From positions 1 to 64,000 of the forward strand of contig CAMSCJ010000011.1 in NCBI GenBank assembly GCA_947056845.1: a stretch of 64,000 bases of DNA. Reading direction: 5' to 3'. Made by a program: the position numbers and the translations under genes. Origin of the DNA: an uncultured Mycoplasmatota bacterium. Its GTDB lineage: Bacteria; Bacillota_I; Bacilli_A; RF39; UBA660. Of this stretch, positions 17,530-28,271 are shown piece by piece; within the stretch, counting starts at the first letter, position 1; each line of letters starts with the position of its first letter. Under the pieces are notes generated by a model. The model searched no databases, was not told where the DNA came from, and worked only from the letters and a program-made list of their open reading frames with translations.

Positions 17530-18403
17530 TTATAAATTTATTTACTTCTTCAACTGTCTTATTAAAATCTTCAAAATTAACATCAAACCAATTTATATCC
17601 ATCTGATTTCTAAACCAGGTATATTGCCTTTTGGCATATCTCCTACAATTTTGTTTAATTAAAGAAATAGCATCTTCTAGTGATACTAAATTATCAAAAT
17701 ATTCAAATAATTCTTTATAACCAATTGGTGTCATAACTGCTTTTGATCTAATACTGGTAGCATATATTTTTTTTGCTTCATTAATAAGTCCCATCTCTAT
17801 CATCTTATCAGTTCGTTTATTTATGAGATTATATAAGTTTTCTCTATCCGTTGTAAGTCCTATAAAAATAGAGTCATATAACAAATTATCTGCCTTGGTA
17901 TTTGCTGATATCGGTTTATTATTATTCAAAAAATAATTAATGGCTCTAACAACCCTTTTACGATTATTTTTATGTATTTTACTATTAGGATCAATCTTAA
18001 GCAATTTATCATATAACTCATCATTTGATAACTCATCAAAAGTCTCATGTATTTCTTCTTTACTAAAATCATAATCATATAAAGCAGCTTTAATATATAA
18101 ACCAGTTCCACCTACAATAATTGGTGTTTTATCTTTTTCTAGAATCTCTTTGATTTTTAACCTACAATCTCTTTGATAATCATAAACAGTATACTCTTCA
18201 TCAATATTTTTTATATCAAATAAATGATGAATTATACCTTCTTTTTCTTCTTCAGTTACTTTAGCGGTTGCTATATCCATATTTTTATATACTTGTGTAC
18301 TATCAGCATTTATTATTTCCCCATCTAATTTTTTAGCAAGTTCAATACTTAGTTTAGTTTTTCCTACGGCTGTAGGTCCTACAATCACAATAACCTTTTT
18401 CAT
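17519..18403 (-). CDS. miaA: tRNA dimethylallyltransferase
   Basis: Adds an isopentenyl group to A37 of tRNAs reading UNN codons. It has 294 residues, normal size. The P-loop GPTAVGKTKLS, the DSTQVYKNMDIATAK substrate loop and VGGTGLYIKA are all present, and RRYAKRQYTWFRN near the C-terminus binds tRNA. The start has only a weak ribosome site and lies 14 bases after the stop of the upstream unknown gene, so coupling is likely. Its stop codon is embedded in the terminator stem. Confidence 0.97.
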   Translation of the reverse strand: MKKVIVIVGPTAVGKTKLSIELAKKLDGEIINADSTQVYKNMDIATAKVTEEEKEGIIHHLFDIKNIDEEYTVYDYQRDCRLKIKEILEKDKTPIIVGGTGLYIKAALYDYDFSKEEIHETFDELSNDELYDKLLKIDPNSKIHKNNRKRVVRAINYFLNNNKPISANTKADNLLYDSIFIGLTTDRENLYNLINKRTDKMIEMGLINEAKKIYATSIRSKAVMTPIGYKELFEYFDNLVSLEDAISLIKQNCRRYAKRQYTWFRNQMDINWFDVNFEDFNKTVEEVNKFIKKQ

Positions 18404-18417
18404 CTTTTAACTCATTT

Positions 18418-19392
18418 TTACAATTTCTTTCTATACGTATTAAAATGTACATCAAAAGATTCAAATAGCCTTTTAAAGGATTGTTCATCTAAAACTAATT
18501 TACTATCTTTTAATTGCATTCCCATTCCAATTTCATAAAGAAAATCTTCATAAAATATATTATTAATATTTTCATTATAATAGTTTATTAATTCAGCAGA
18601 ATTAAAATAGTTGGAAATATATTTTGACATAAAAATACCTAATATATGACTAAATGATTGATAAAAATAATTTATTTTATTAGAACTAAAAATTTTATCT
18701 ATTATTTGTTTAATGTCTATATAATCAAGATTGATATCTTTATATTTTTTATTAAAATCACTCAATATCTTTTTAATTACGTCATCGGTTAGTATTACAC
18801 CATCTTTATAATATTTAAATACATAATTGGTAATTAATACTGCTATTGCGCAATTATATGAATCACAAAAGCGGTTTTGCTTAAATAAATGATATTCACA
18901 ATTATTATAATTCACATTATCTAAAAACTTTTCTAATTTATCTTCAGATAGCATAGATATACTCTCAGAAAAATAAAATCTGGCAGATGATATTACTGGC
19001 TCAAAATTTAAATAATGCATAAATTCATGGCATGTATTAAAGGCATCAGAAATGTTATGCTTAATATCAATAGCGATATTTGGATAATTATTTATATAAT
19101 TGCAGATACTACTATTTATAAATTGATTATCATTAATATTAATGTTGATTAAGCCAAGGTTTATAGCAGTATCAAATTTTTTTAAATAATCCTTATTAAT
19201 ATCATACAAACATTCTTTACATATTCTATATGTTTCGCTAATTGATACATATTTATAATAGATATCTACTTCTATCTCTTTATAATTAGAAACAAGAAAA
19301 TCTGCTAAAACTAAGCTGATATCAAAAAATGCTTGATGATTTAGATATTTATTATAAAAGTTAGAAATTTGATTATTTACACTATCAATCAT
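18418..19392 (-). CDS. putative zinc metallopeptidase-like protein (HEFMH)
   Basis: A 324-residue protein rich in Asn, Ile and Tyr, with no signal peptide. It has one HExxH motif, CHEFMHYLNF at His122-Glu123-His126. About 19 residues later comes an acidic FSESIS segment that could hold the third ligand of a gluzincin. Nothing else is recognisable. AGGTGA precedes the ATG. It sits between queA and miaA and probably shares their transcript. Two other unrelated-looking HExxH proteins occur in this window, at 29672 and 54631. Confidence 0.6.
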   Translation of the reverse strand: MIDSVNNQISNFYNKYLNHQAFFDISLVLADFLVSNYKEIEVDIYYKYVSISETYRICKECLYDINKDYLKKFDTAINLGLINININDNQFINSSICNYINNYPNIAIDIKHNISDAFNTCHEFMHYLNFEPVISSARFYFSESISMLSEDKLEKFLDNVNYNNCEYHLFKQNRFCDSYNCAIAVLITNYVFKYYKDGVILTDDVIKKILSDFNKKYKDINLDYIDIKQIIDKIFSSNKINYFYQSFSHILGIFMSKYISNYFNSAELINYYNENINNIFYEDFLYEIGMGMQLKDSKLVLDEQSFKRLFESFDVHFNTYRKKL

Positions 19393-19412
19393 AAAATCAC
19401 CTATACATAAAT

Positions 19413-20438
19413 TTACTTAATAAACATACTATCACCAAATGAAAAGAAACGATATTCTTTATCGATGGCCTCATGATAAGCCTTCATTATCTTTTCTTTG
19501 CTAGCTAAAGCACTAACTAACATTACCAAAGTTGACTTAGGAAGATGAAAATTTGTTATTAACGCATTAATCGCTTTAAATTGATAGTCAGGATAAATGA
19601 AAATATCAGTCCACCCACTACACTCTTTAAAACGACCATATAAACTCATAATTGTCTCTAAAGTTCTAGTTGATGTCGTACCAACACTTATAATTCTTTG
19701 ATTATTTTTTTTAGCTTCATTTAAAACATTAGCCGTTTTTTCATTCATCATATAAAATTCTGAATGCATCTTATGTTTTGTTACATCGGAAACATTGACT
19801 GGTCTAAAAGTTCCAAGCCCAACATGTAAAGTAATATATTCTATTTTAATACCCTTATTTTTTATTTTTTCTAATAGTTCTTCTGTAAAATGTAAACCCG
19901 CTGTTGGAGCTGCTGCTGAGCCTTCTGTTTTAGCATACACTGTTTGATAACGATTTTGATCCTTTAATTTTTCATGTATATAAGGAGGAAGTGGCATTTC
20001 GCCTAATCGACCCAAAACTTCATATAATATTCCTACATAATTTAGTTTAAAGTTTCTAATTCCTTCTAATCCTTCACTCGTACAAATGGCCTCAATATCG
20101 TGATTTCCAAAAATCACTTTTGTTCCAACCTTAACTCTTTTGGCTGGCTTAACTAAACATTCCCACTCATCCTTTTTTATTTCCTTTAACATTAAAATTT
20201 CAATATGAGCATCTGTTCCCTCTTTAATTCCATATAGTCTAGCAGGAATTACTTTAGTATCATTTAAAACTAAAACATCATTTTCATCTAATAAATCAAT
20301 AATATCATAAAAATGTTTATGCTCTATTTCACCTGTCTTTTTATCTAATACCAGTAATTTAGAATTATCTCTTTTATCAATTGGTGTTTGCGCAATTAAA
20401 TGTTCTGGCAACTCAAAATCAAAATCGTCTGTTCTCAT
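19413..20438 (-). CDS. queA: S-adenosylmethionine:tRNA ribosyltransferase-isomerase
   Basis: Makes epoxyqueuosine from preQ1-tRNA using the ribosyl part of SAM. Family motifs include [47 protein letters not shown] and [21 protein letters not shown] use the ATG at 20438, where the conserved N-terminus starts and AAAGGA lies upstream; the frame is open six codons further. It follows ruvB after one unknown gene, close to the common ruvA-ruvB-queA order. Confidence 0.96.
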   Translation of the reverse strand: MRTDDFDFELPEHLIAQTPIDKRDNSKLLVLDKKTGEIEHKHFYDIIDLLDENDVLVLNDTKVIPARLYGIKEGTDAHIEILMLKEIKKDEWECLVKPAKRVKVGTKVIFGNHDIEAICTSEGLEGIRNFKLNYVGILYEVLGRLGEMPLPPYIHEKLKDQNRYQTVYAKTEGSAAAPTAGLHFTEELLEKIKNKGIKIEYITLHVGLGTFRPVNVSDVTKHKMHSEFYMMNEKTANVLNEAKKNNQRIISVGTTSTRTLETIMSLYGRFKECSGWTDIFIYPDYQFKAINALITNFHLPKSTLVMLVSALASKEKIMKAYHEAIDKEYRFFSFGDSMFIK

Positions 20439-20462
20439 ATACAGCAATCCTTTCAAAACTAT

Positions 20463-21098
20463 TTATTCAAAAACTCTTTTTTTAGCATCAATATCCGATA
20501 CGATAGATTTAACTAGTTTTTTACGATTATCATCAGTATAAAGATGATAATCTTGACGGTATCTTTTAATAGAATTATCTAAATTATGACTAATCTTATT
20601 GATAGCCTCATTACTAGTACTATAATCTTTAGGATAAATTCTATTTATAAAAGTTCTACTAAAAAATAAGTCATAATATTTATCATATTCGCTAACTTCA
20701 ATTTTATTAAATGCTTCTAATAAAACAAATAGGTTCCCAATGCTTTTTAATAAATATTTATTATCAATCATTTCAACTATATTAAATAAGTTGTAACTAT
20801 CTATTACTTTAGCACCATACATAGACAATAATTTTATTAAAGTTAAATTATAGTCAATTCTTTTCGCTGAGGTAAGTCTGTTTTCTTCATAATCAGCATC
20901 ACTCACAAATTTTTTTAAATAATCATAATATCTAAGATACATTTTTTTCAAACTAGTTGACATATCAAATAAATCATCCATAGCTGATAATTTTATTGTC
21001 TCATCATAAGAAGGGACACCATAAGTGTTTATAAGCGCTTCTTTTAATTCGTCATTACTTTTTCTTAATAGTTCATCATTTTTATCTAACACAATCAT
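20463..21098 (-). CDS. unknown protein between ruvB and queA
   Basis: A 211-residue soluble, helical protein with no recognised domain. Tyr, Asp and Lys are abundant. GGTGGTGA precedes the ATG. It overlaps the end of ruvB by 4 bases and ends 24 bases before queA, so it is co-expressed with both. The context alone does not tell its function. Confidence 0.7.
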   Translation of the reverse strand: MIVLDKNDELLRKSNDELKEALINTYGVPSYDETIKLSAMDDLFDMSTSLKKMYLRYYDYLKKFVSDADYEENRLTSAKRIDYNLTLIKLLSMYGAKVIDSYNLFNIVEMIDNKYLLKSIGNLFVLLEAFNKIEVSEYDKYYDLFFSRTFINRIYPKDYSTSNEAINKISHNLDNSIKRYRQDYHLYTDDNRKKLVKSIVSDIDAKKRVFE

Positions 21099-22099
21099 TT
21101 TTTCACCACCATTGGTATATTTAAGTGTTCATAAGCTTTTTCTGTTACAACACGTCCCCTTGTTGTTCTTTTTAGAAGTCCTATCTGTAATAAATATGGT
21201 TCATACACATCTTCAATTGTCGTTTGCTCTTCACCAATACTTGACGCAATTGCTTCAATTCCAACAGGGCCACCATTAAATCTTTCAATAATGGACTTTA
21301 ATAAATTGTAATCTGTATCATCAAGACCTAAACTATCGACCTTTAATTTATCTAAAGCCATTTTACAAATATCCAAATCAATAGTACCATTCCCCATAAC
21401 AAGCGCAAAATCACGAACACGCCTAAACAAACGATTCGCAATACGTGGTGTACCACGACTACGTGTTGCAAGTTCAATCGCTGCCTTATCATCAATTTCA
21501 CAATTTAATACTTTACTAGTTCGCTTAACAATATTAGTTAGTTCTTCTACCGTATAATATTGTAATTTAGAAATAATACCAAATCGATCACGCAGTGGAC
21601 TAGTTAAATCACCTGCTCTAGTTGTTGCGCCAACAAGTGTAAATGGAGGCAGGTCAATTTTAATACTACGACTAGTTGAATCTGCTCCTATTACTATTTC
21701 TAAAGAAAAATCTTCCATTGCCGAATACAAGACTTCTTCAATAAAGCGTGGAATACGATGTATTTCATCAATAAAAAGGACATCCCCTTCTTCTAAATTT
21801 GACAAAATGGCCGCCAAATCACCAGTTTTCTCAATTGCTGGACCACTAGCTGTTTTTATATTTGTTCCAAGTTCATTAGCAATAATATAAGCAAGAGTTG
21901 TTTTTCCTAACCCTGGTGGACCATATAGTAAAACATGATCTAACGCTTCATTTCGCATTTTTGCGGCTTTAATATAAATGCCCATATTTTCTTTAACTTC
22001 ACTTTGACCAATATATTCATCTAACAATCGAGGACGTATATTAATTTCAAATTGATCTTCGTTTAACTCATTCGAAGTAACTAATCTATCATCCATCAT
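21095..22099 (-). CDS. ruvB: Holliday junction branch-migration helicase RuvB
   Basis: A 334-residue AAA+ motor with normal length. [12 protein letters not shown] at the start, Walker [12 protein letters not shown], Walker B LFIDEIHR, sensor 1 VGATTRAG with the nearby arginine finger LRDRFG, and a winged-helix domain with [11 protein letters not shown] and [13 protein letters not shown]. It starts within the end of the deoxyribonucleotidase-like gene (11-base overlap) with AAAGGA upstream. It works with RuvA, encoded two genes upstream. Confidence 0.97.
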   Translation of the reverse strand: MMDDRLVTSNELNEDQFEINIRPRLLDEYIGQSEVKENMGIYIKAAKMRNEALDHVLLYGPPGLGKTTLAYIIANELGTNIKTASGPAIEKTGDLAAILSNLEEGDVLFIDEIHRIPRFIEEVLYSAMEDFSLEIVIGADSTSRSIKIDLPPFTLVGATTRAGDLTSPLRDRFGIISKLQYYTVEELTNIVKRTSKVLNCEIDDKAAIELATRSRGTPRIANRLFRRVRDFALVMGNGTIDLDICKMALDKLKVDSLGLDDTDYNLLKSIIERFNGGPVGIEAIASSIGEEQTTIEDVYEPYLLQIGLLKRTTRGRVVTEKAYEHLNIPMVVKK

Positions 22100-22658
22100 T
22101 TTCCATCCTTTCTACTTCTTTATATATCTCTTTCCAACTAAAAACCCTTTTAAATAATTCACATTTTTTATTATAGCTAGCATCAAATAATAAAACAGGA
22201 ATATTATTATTTGCTACTTCTATACAATTATTAATACTATCATCAATAAATAAATCAATATTTTCTTCTAAACATATTGGTGCTTTTTTATGAACATTTG
22301 CAATTAATTTATCATAAGGAATTTTATGTTTATCTAAATATTTTGAACTTATTTTATAAGGATCATAAAAACCATTAATACTTCTAGCTGTAATAAAAAT
22401 TATTTCATGACCATCAGCTTTCAATTTTTTTAAAATTTTTCTGACATTTGGTTTCAACTTGTATTTTAATGAAATTATAGAATAATATTTTTTAGCAAAC
22501 TTACAATATTCTAAATAAGTACAGTTACAAGCTTCACAATACGATTTATCTGAATTTTTTAAAACACTAGAACTTATTTTAAAATGTTTACTAAGATAGG
22601 GAATAACAAAATCCCAAGTATTGCAAATGGTATCATCTATATCAATCCCAATTCTCAT
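22089..22658 (-). CDS. 5'(3')-deoxyribonucleotidase-like HAD phosphatase
   Basis: A 189-residue HAD-fold protein. Motif I is [15 protein letters not shown] with the nucleophile and acid Asp pair. Motif II is IIFITARS, and [12 protein letters not shown] is the motif IV acidic pair. This matches the NT5C type of small nucleotidase that dephosphorylates deoxynucleoside monophosphates, though substrate is not certain. Its ATG directly follows the stop of the previous gene and it overlaps ruvB, so it depends on translational coupling. Confidence 0.8.
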   Translation of the reverse strand: MRIGIDIDDTICNTWDFVIPYLSKHFKISSSVLKNSDKSYCEACNCTYLEYCKFAKKYYSIISLKYKLKPNVRKILKKLKADGHEIIFITARSINGFYDPYKISSKYLDKHKIPYDKLIANVHKKAPICLEENIDLFIDDSINNCIEVANNNIPVLLFDASYNKKCELFKRVFSWKEIYKEVERMENDG

Positions 22659-23075
22659 TTATATACCATTTCTATAAAATGATTTATTTAGCCCTGCAGC
22701 ATAATCAATATATTTCTGATAAGAATTTTTAGAAATATTACTGTGTTCTAAATAATACCTCAAAATTTGATTATTAGGTAACATCGGAAGAAAATCCTCC
22801 AAATCTAAACCCTTATCCTTTAGATCATCAAAATTATAGTATAACTCATTTTCTATATTATTAAGGCCCTCAAATTTTCTACATAAAACATAATTAAAAC
22901 AATCAATTATGGCATAATTTTCTTCTTTTTTCAAACACACCGCATCAGTTTGAATAAAAGTATTAGGACTTAACTTTAAAGAAATATTATTAACATTGGG
23001 TATAATTATTATTCTTCCTTCATATAAATCTGTTTTATATAATGTCAATTTATTAATTGTTCTTTTTAAATGCAC
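22659..23075 (-). CDS. unknown protein between ruvA and the nucleotidase
   Basis: A 138-residue protein starting at GTG with AGGTGA before it. The N-terminal 60 residues look beta-rich and the rest helical. There is no recognised motif. It lies 4 bases after ruvA and is immediately followed by the HAD gene. This lineage seems to have inserted two extra genes between ruvA and ruvB. Confidence 0.65.
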   Translation of the reverse strand: MHLKRTINKLTLYKTDLYEGRIIIIPNVNNISLKLSPNTFIQTDAVCLKKEENYAIIDCFNYVLCRKFEGLNNIENELYYNFDDLKDKGLDLEDFLPMLPNNQILRYYLEHSNISKNSYQKYIDYAAGLNKSFYRNGI

Positions 23076-23079
23076 TTTA

Positions 23080-23634
23080 TCACCTCATTAACAATTTTAG
23101 TGCCTCTTTTATTTGATTTTCTATTGTATTACTTTTAGGTACATTTGCTAAAACCTTTTTAATATCAGCAGGTTTATAACCTAATGATTTTAATGCTTCC
23201 ATTAATTCTTCATGATTATCTTCTTTTACATCAGCATTACCTGAAACTAATTTACCTTTTAAATCTAAAATAATTTGGCGAGCAACTTTATCTCCTATTT
23301 TAGGAAATTTTTTTAAATAATTAATATTTTCATTTTCGATAGCGCCTATAATACCATCAACCGCTCCATTAGCAAGCATTGGCAAAGCCATCTTACAACC
23401 TAAACCCTTTACTTCAATAAGCTTTAAAAACATTTCCTTCTCTTCTTTTGTTTTAAAACCATATAAACTTATTTCATCTTCTCTAACATATTGATATAGA
23501 TATATGGTTGCCTCAACATTTAATTCAAATGAATATGGATTAGCAGTATATATTAAATAACCAATATCAGAATTTTCTAAAACGATATAGTTACTTTCTA
23601 TATCGACAATTTTTCCTTTTATATAAGCATACAT
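23080..23634 (-). CDS. ruvA: Holliday junction DNA-binding protein RuvA
   Basis: A protein of 184 residues from the start chosen. An N-terminal OB domain (MYAYIKGKIVDIE), a helix-hairpin-helix region with VKGLGCKMALPMLANG and FPKIGDKVARQIILDLKGK, and a C-terminal RuvB-binding helix bundle (LMEALKSLGYKPADIKKVL). I place the start at ATG 23634 because AAGGTG sits before it. A GTG three codons earlier lies inside that site. Confidence 0.93.
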   Translation of the reverse strand: MYAYIKGKIVDIESNYIVLENSDIGYLIYTANPYSFELNVEATIYLYQYVREDEISLYGFKTKEEKEMFLKLIEVKGLGCKMALPMLANGAVDGIIGAIENENINYLKKFPKIGDKVARQIILDLKGKLVSGNADVKEDNHEELMEALKSLGYKPADIKKVLANVPKSNTIENQIKEALKLLMR

Positions 23635-23719
23635 TATTATCACCTTATTAATTGTATCAAATTTCTCTAAATATTCAAAGATAAAATCTAATTATCCATA
23701 CAAAATAATAACATAATAA

Positions 23720-24028
23720 TTATTTAGTATATATTTGATTAATACACTTATCTATTTGATCTTGTAATCTAAAAGCAATACCTTTATCATCAGGATGTTC
23801 AACAAATTCTAAAGCACAAATTAATCTATTTATTTTTTTAATTTCTTCATCACTAACAACTAATTTCGCCAAATCTAATTGATCAAATGCACTAAAATTA
23901 GATGAACCATCGATAAATTTTTGAAGATCATTAGAAAACTTTAATACCTCTTTATAAAAGGCACTATAAGACTTTAATAGTCTACTACTTTGATTTAATA
24001 ATTCTGCTTTTTTACTAGAATAACTCAT
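23720..24028 (-). CDS. small helical protein of unknown function
   Basis: A 102-residue all-helical soluble protein with coiled-coil-like heptads and no recognised family. The ATG has GGGTGG. It lies alone between ileS and ruvA, with the ileS terminator (24095-24116) ahead of it on the minus strand and about 85 bases before ruvA. Confidence 0.6.
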   Translation of the reverse strand: MSYSSKKAELLNQSSRLLKSYSAFYKEVLKFSNDLQKFIDGSSNFSAFDQLDLAKLVVSDEEIKKINRLICALEFVEHPDDKGIAFRLQDQIDKCINQIYTK

Positions 24029-24094
24029 TAGAAATCCACCCTTTCAATAAATGAATAGATTATATAATATCACAAAATTAAAAATTTATCAAAA

Positions 24095-24116
24095 AAAATC
24101 TAGTTATCTAGATTTT
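24095..24116 (-). terminator. intrinsic terminator of ileS
   Basis: Perfect stem AAAATCTAG/CTAGATTTT with a 4-base loop and a T-run on both strands. It lies about 75 bases past the ileS stop. Confidence 0.85.
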
Positions 24117-24192
24117 TTTAATAATTTAAACTTTAATTTGATATATAATTTTATTTAAATAATATAAATAAATTTTTTATATAACCCTGTTT

Positions 24193-27100
24193 TTATATTT
24201 TATCAATTAAAATACCAACCATAATATCATTTAATTCACAATTCTTATCCAAACGATTATCTTTAATTATTTCTAAAGCTAAAGTCTCATTTTTAATATA
24301 ATCAAGGTAACTATCAATTGTCTTTTCAATTTCAGTAGGTCCATTATAATAAATTTTTATTTTATCTGTAATATTTAAATCAGCTTCTTTTCTTAAACTT
24401 TGAACCTTTCTAACAATTTCTCGAGCAAATCCTTCCAAAATTAGGTCTTCATTTAATTCAGTATTCAAAATAACAAATGTTTTTGAATCGCTTGATGAAC
24501 AAAATCCATCTTTAACTTTTATATTAATTTCTACCATATCATTAGTTATTTCTAATGCTTCTCCTAAAAATTCAATCGTAATTTTAGCTTTTTTTATTTT
24601 TTCAATCTGCTCATTATTTAAAGTCGCTAATAAATTTTGGAAATCTTTTATTTTTGGACCAAATAATTTACCAACAACTCTAAAATTAGGTTTTATCATA
24701 TAATCCATATATTTTTCCATATCATCGGTAAATAAAATATTTTTGACATTTAATTCTTCTTTAATAATAGAAATTAAATTACCAATAATATCTTCAGTAT
24801 GTTTACTCAAAATAAGTTCACTAATTGGTTGACGAACTTTAATTTTAGCTTCTTCACGAGCAAAACGCCCTAATGAACAAATATTTCTAACAAGATCCAT
24901 TTTTCCTTCGATATTATCATCAATTAAATCACCATTACATTCTGGGTAATTAGCAAGATGAACTGACTCTTCACCTGTTAATTTTTGATATATTTCCTCA
25001 GTTAAATATGGTGTAATTGGCGCACATAATTTACATAAAGTAACTAATATCTCATAAGTTGTTAAATAAACAGCTTTTTTAGATTCTGTTAATTCACTAT
25101 CCCAAAATCTTCGTCTATTACTTCTAATATACCAATTTGATAAGTCTTCATTTAAAAATGGCACAATTAATTTAGTAACTTTATTTAAATCAAATTCACT
25201 AAACGCTAAATTGACATCTTTTATTAATCTATTTAACTTAGAAATTAACCATTTATCAATTAATTCCCTATCCTTAACAGGAATGTTATATTCCCTTGGA
25301 TCAATATTATCAGCATTAGCATACATTTCAAAGAATGAATAAGCATTTTTAAAAGTCGAAATATATTTAGAATAAATTTCTTTAACCCCATCTTCATCAA
25401 ACTTAAGTGGTGTCCAAACAGGTGAAGCATATAACATATACCATCTAATCGTATCTGCACCATATTGTTGCATTATTTTAGTTGGCTCAATAATATTTCC
25501 AACACTCTTGCTCATTTTCTTACCATAAGCATCTAACATCATATCATTAACCACAACATTTTTAAAACTAGACTCACCACTTATTAATGTCGATAAAACT
25601 AATAAAACATAAAACCAACCACGGGTTTGATCAACACCTTCAGCAATAAAATCAGCTGGAAATTGACTTTCAAACAACTCCTTATTTTCAAATGGATAAT
25701 GAAACTGAGCATAAGGCATAGCGCCTGAATCAAACCAAACATCCATAACATCACTAACACGCGACATAACTTTTTTACATTTAGGACATTCAATATGAAT
25801 TTCATCAACATAAGGGCGGTGCAATTCCAATGTTTCAATATCAATATCTTCTATAGCGCGTTTCTTTAATTCCTCACGTGAACCAATCGTTTCAAAATAC
25901 CCACAGTCACATTGCCAAATTGGTAATGGACAACCCCAGTACCTATTACGGGAAATCCCCCAGTCAATCATATTCTCAAGCCAGTTATTAAATCTTTTTG
26001 TGCCGATATAATCAGGATACCAATTAACCTTTTTATTAGCCTCAATAATTTCTTTTTTCCGAGAAGTATTATTTACATACCAAGCTGGTTTCGCATAATA
26101 AATTAATGGTTGCTTACAACGCCAACAATGTGGATAATCGTGCTTAATTTTAACCTTTTTAAATAATTTGTCGTTTTCTTTTAACCATTTAACAATCGTA
26201 ATTTCAAGCTCTGGATCAGTAACTAAAGTCCCTTCCCAAGGGCCAGTAGTATAATGACCGTCCTTGCCAACTGGATTAACAAAGCCTAACCCATATTCTT
26301 TACAAACACGGTTATCATCTGCTCCATAAGCGGGAGCTAAATGGACAATACCTGTTCCATCAGAATCTGTAACATAATTATCAGCTACGACTTCAAAAGC
26401 TTTACCTGGAACATCAATAAAAGGCATTATCTGTTCGTACTTTATTCCAACTAAATCGTTACCTTTAAAACGTTCTAATATTTTGGCTTCATCACCAACA
26501 ACACTTGACATTAATGATTCAGCTAAAATAAATTTATACCCCATTGATTCAACCTTTACATAAGTTAGATCAGGATTAACACATAACCCAACATTAGCCA
26601 TCAACGTCCAAGGAGTTGTCGTCCAAACTAATAAGTACTCATCTTTCCCAACCACTTTACAAGGAACAAAAACGGTATTAACACTAACTTCTTTATAACC
26701 TTGCGCAACTTCATGAGAAGCTAATTCCGTTCCACATCTTGGACAGTATGGTAAGACCTTACTACCATAATAAATTAGCCCTTTTTTGTTTAATTCATCA
26801 ACAATCCACCATTCTGTTTCAATGTAATCATTACTACAAGTAACATAAGGATGATCACAATCGATAAATTGACCTTGCATAACTGTAACTTTCTTTACTT
26901 CATCAATATTACTATCTGTCTCTAATTTACATTCTTCACAGAATTTTTTAACACCAATTTTTTCAATATCTGCTTTCGATTTAAAACCTAATTTTTTTTC
27001 AACATTGACTTCAATTGGTAAACCATGTGTATCAAGACCAATTTTTCTTAATACCCTATACCCTTGCATTGTTTTATATTTACAAAAAGTATCTTTAATT

Positions 27101-27288
27101 GTTTTGGCAAAAACATGATGAATACCTGGCTTCGCATTCGCATAAATTGGTCCGTCATAAAATACCCAATTTTTACTATCTTTTCTATTTTCGATTGTTT
27201 TATTTAAAATATCTACTTTTTCCCAAACTTTCGCATATTTTTCTTCAACTTCACTTATATTTCCTTTTTCTAATTTTTCAAACTTCAT
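24193..27288 (-). CDS. ileS: isoleucyl-tRNA synthetase, long type 2 form
   Basis: A 1031-residue class I synthetase. The HIGH signature is in the form KPGIHHV (Gly55-His58), KMSKS is at 591-595, and the editing domain has TTTPWTLMANVGLCV and GTGIVHLAPAYGADD. The zinc-like CPRCG and CPKCKK pairs lie inside the catalytic insertions. Its length and the ANAKPGIHH form fit the eukaryote-like IleS2 class, which from the literature is usually insensitive to mupirocin. GGAGG precedes the ATG. It is the second gene of a T-box-controlled unit. Confidence 0.96.
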   Translation of the reverse strand: MKFEKLEKGNISEVEEKYAKVWEKVDILNKTIENRKDSKNWVFYDGPIYANAKPGIHHVFAKTIKDTFCKYKTMQGYRVLRKIGLDTHGLPIEVNVEKKLGFKSKADIEKIGVKKFCEECKLETDSNIDEVKKVTVMQGQFIDCDHPYVTCSNDYIETEWWIVDELNKKGLIYYGSKVLPYCPRCGTELASHEVAQGYKEVSVNTVFVPCKVVGKDEYLLVWTTTPWTLMANVGLCVNPDLTYVKVESMGYKFILAESLMSSVVGDEAKILERFKGNDLVGIKYEQIMPFIDVPGKAFEVVADNYVTDSDGTGIVHLAPAYGADDNRVCKEYGLGFVNPVGKDGHYTTGPWEGTLVTDPELEITIVKWLKENDKLFKKVKIKHDYPHCWRCKQPLIYYAKPAWYVNNTSRKKEIIEANKKVNWYPDYIGTKRFNNWLENMIDWGISRNRYWGCPLPIWQCDCGYFETIGSREELKKRAIEDIDIETLELHRPYVDEIHIECPKCKKVMSRVSDVMDVWFDSGAMPYAQFHYPFENKELFESQFPADFIAEGVDQTRGWFYVLLVLSTLISGESSFKNVVVNDMMLDAYGKKMSKSVGNIIEPTKIMQQYGADTIRWYMLYASPVWTPLKFDEDGVKEIYSKYISTFKNAYSFFEMYANADNIDPREYNIPVKDRELIDKWLISKLNRLIKDVNLAFSEFDLNKVTKLIVPFLNEDLSNWYIRSNRRRFWDSELTESKKAVYLTTYEILVTLCKLCAPITPYLTEEIYQKLTGEESVHLANYPECNGDLIDDNIEGKMDLVRNICSLGRFAREEAKIKVRQPISELILSKHTEDIIGNLISIIKEELNVKNILFTDDMEKYMDYMIKPNFRVVGKLFGPKIKDFQNLLATLNNEQIEKIKKAKITIEFLGEALEITNDMVEINIKVKDGFCSSSDSKTFVILNTELNEDLILEGFAREIVRKVQSLRKEADLNITDKIKIYYNGPTEIEKTIDSYLDYIKNETLALEIIKDNRLDKNCELNDIMVGILIDKI

Positions 27289-27298
27289 ATATATCCTC

Positions 27299-28252
27299 CT
27301 AACCGATTATAACAAATGAATAATAGATGGCAAAAACCACTAACATAATTATTCCTTCTATATTTTTTATCTTATGATCTCTAAACGAAAACAAAAATAA
27401 TAATAATGCTGATAATAATAACACAATTAAATCGATATTATTAAACCCTACGGCCTTTATCCCACCAAATAAAGCAACAGGAAGACCTAAAACTATCCCA
27501 ATATTAAAAACATTACTTCCAACAATATTACCAACTAATATTTCTTGTTCACCTTTTTTGATAGAAACAATTGACGTTACGAGTTCTGGTAGAGATGTAC
27601 CAAAAGCAACAATCGTTAAAGCAATCATTTTTTGACTAACTCCTAAAGAAACCGCAATATTACTAGCGCTATCAACAACAAAATTACTGCCAATTATAAT
27701 ACACACAATTCCTAAAATTGTAAAGATAATTGATTTCGACATTCCAAATTTAGCGGATTCATCTGCATCCTCATCTTTTTTATTTCGCATAATTGATATT
27801 AAATAATAAATGAAAATCATAAAAAATAGTAAAATTATAAAACCATCATTTCTTGTAATCATATTTAAAGCATTATTATCAAATAAATTATCTTTCATTA
27901 AAAAGAATAATAAAGTACTAATCATAATGACAATAGGTATTTCTTTTTTTATCGTATTATTTTTGACAACAATTGGTTTAATTAAAGAACAAATACCAAT
28001 AATAAGCAAAATATTTAAAATATTGCTACCAACAACATTACCTAGCACCATATCCGAATTATTCGAAATAATGGACTTTACTGATACTGCAAATTCAGGA
28101 GCACTTGTACCAAAAGCGACAATGGTAAGCCCAATTAACATCTTAGATAATTTAAAATTTTGAGCGAGAGATGAAGCCCCATCAACAAAAATATCTGCAC
28201 CCTTTATTAAAATAACAAAACCTACAATAAGTAAAATTATTTGCCATAACAT
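27299..28252 (-). CDS. CaCA-family Ca2+(or K+)/Na+ antiporter, YrbG-like
   Basis: A 317-residue membrane protein with about ten helices and the two inverted alpha repeats of the cation/Ca2+ exchanger superfamily. Each repeat carries the acidic signature, VAFGTSAPEFAVSV with GNVVGSNI in the first and VAFGTSLPELVTSI with GNIVGSNV in the second. It starts 20 bases after the T-box terminator and ends 10 bases before ileS, so it is under the same T-box. Confidence 0.93.
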   Translation of the reverse strand: MLWQIILLIVGFVILIKGADIFVDGASSLAQNFKLSKMLIGLTIVAFGTSAPEFAVSVKSIISNNSDMVLGNVVGSNILNILLIIGICSLIKPIVVKNNTIKKEIPIVIMISTLLFFLMKDNLFDNNALNMITRNDGFIILLFFMIFIYYLISIMRNKKDEDADESAKFGMSKSIIFTILGIVCIIIGSNFVVDSASNIAVSLGVSQKMIALTIVAFGTSLPELVTSIVSIKKGEQEILVGNIVGSNVFNIGIVLGLPVALFGGIKAVGFNNIDLIVLLLSALLLFLFSFRDHKIKNIEGIIMLVVFAIYYSFVIIG

Positions 28253-28271
28253 ATTTATTTTCCCCCTTATA

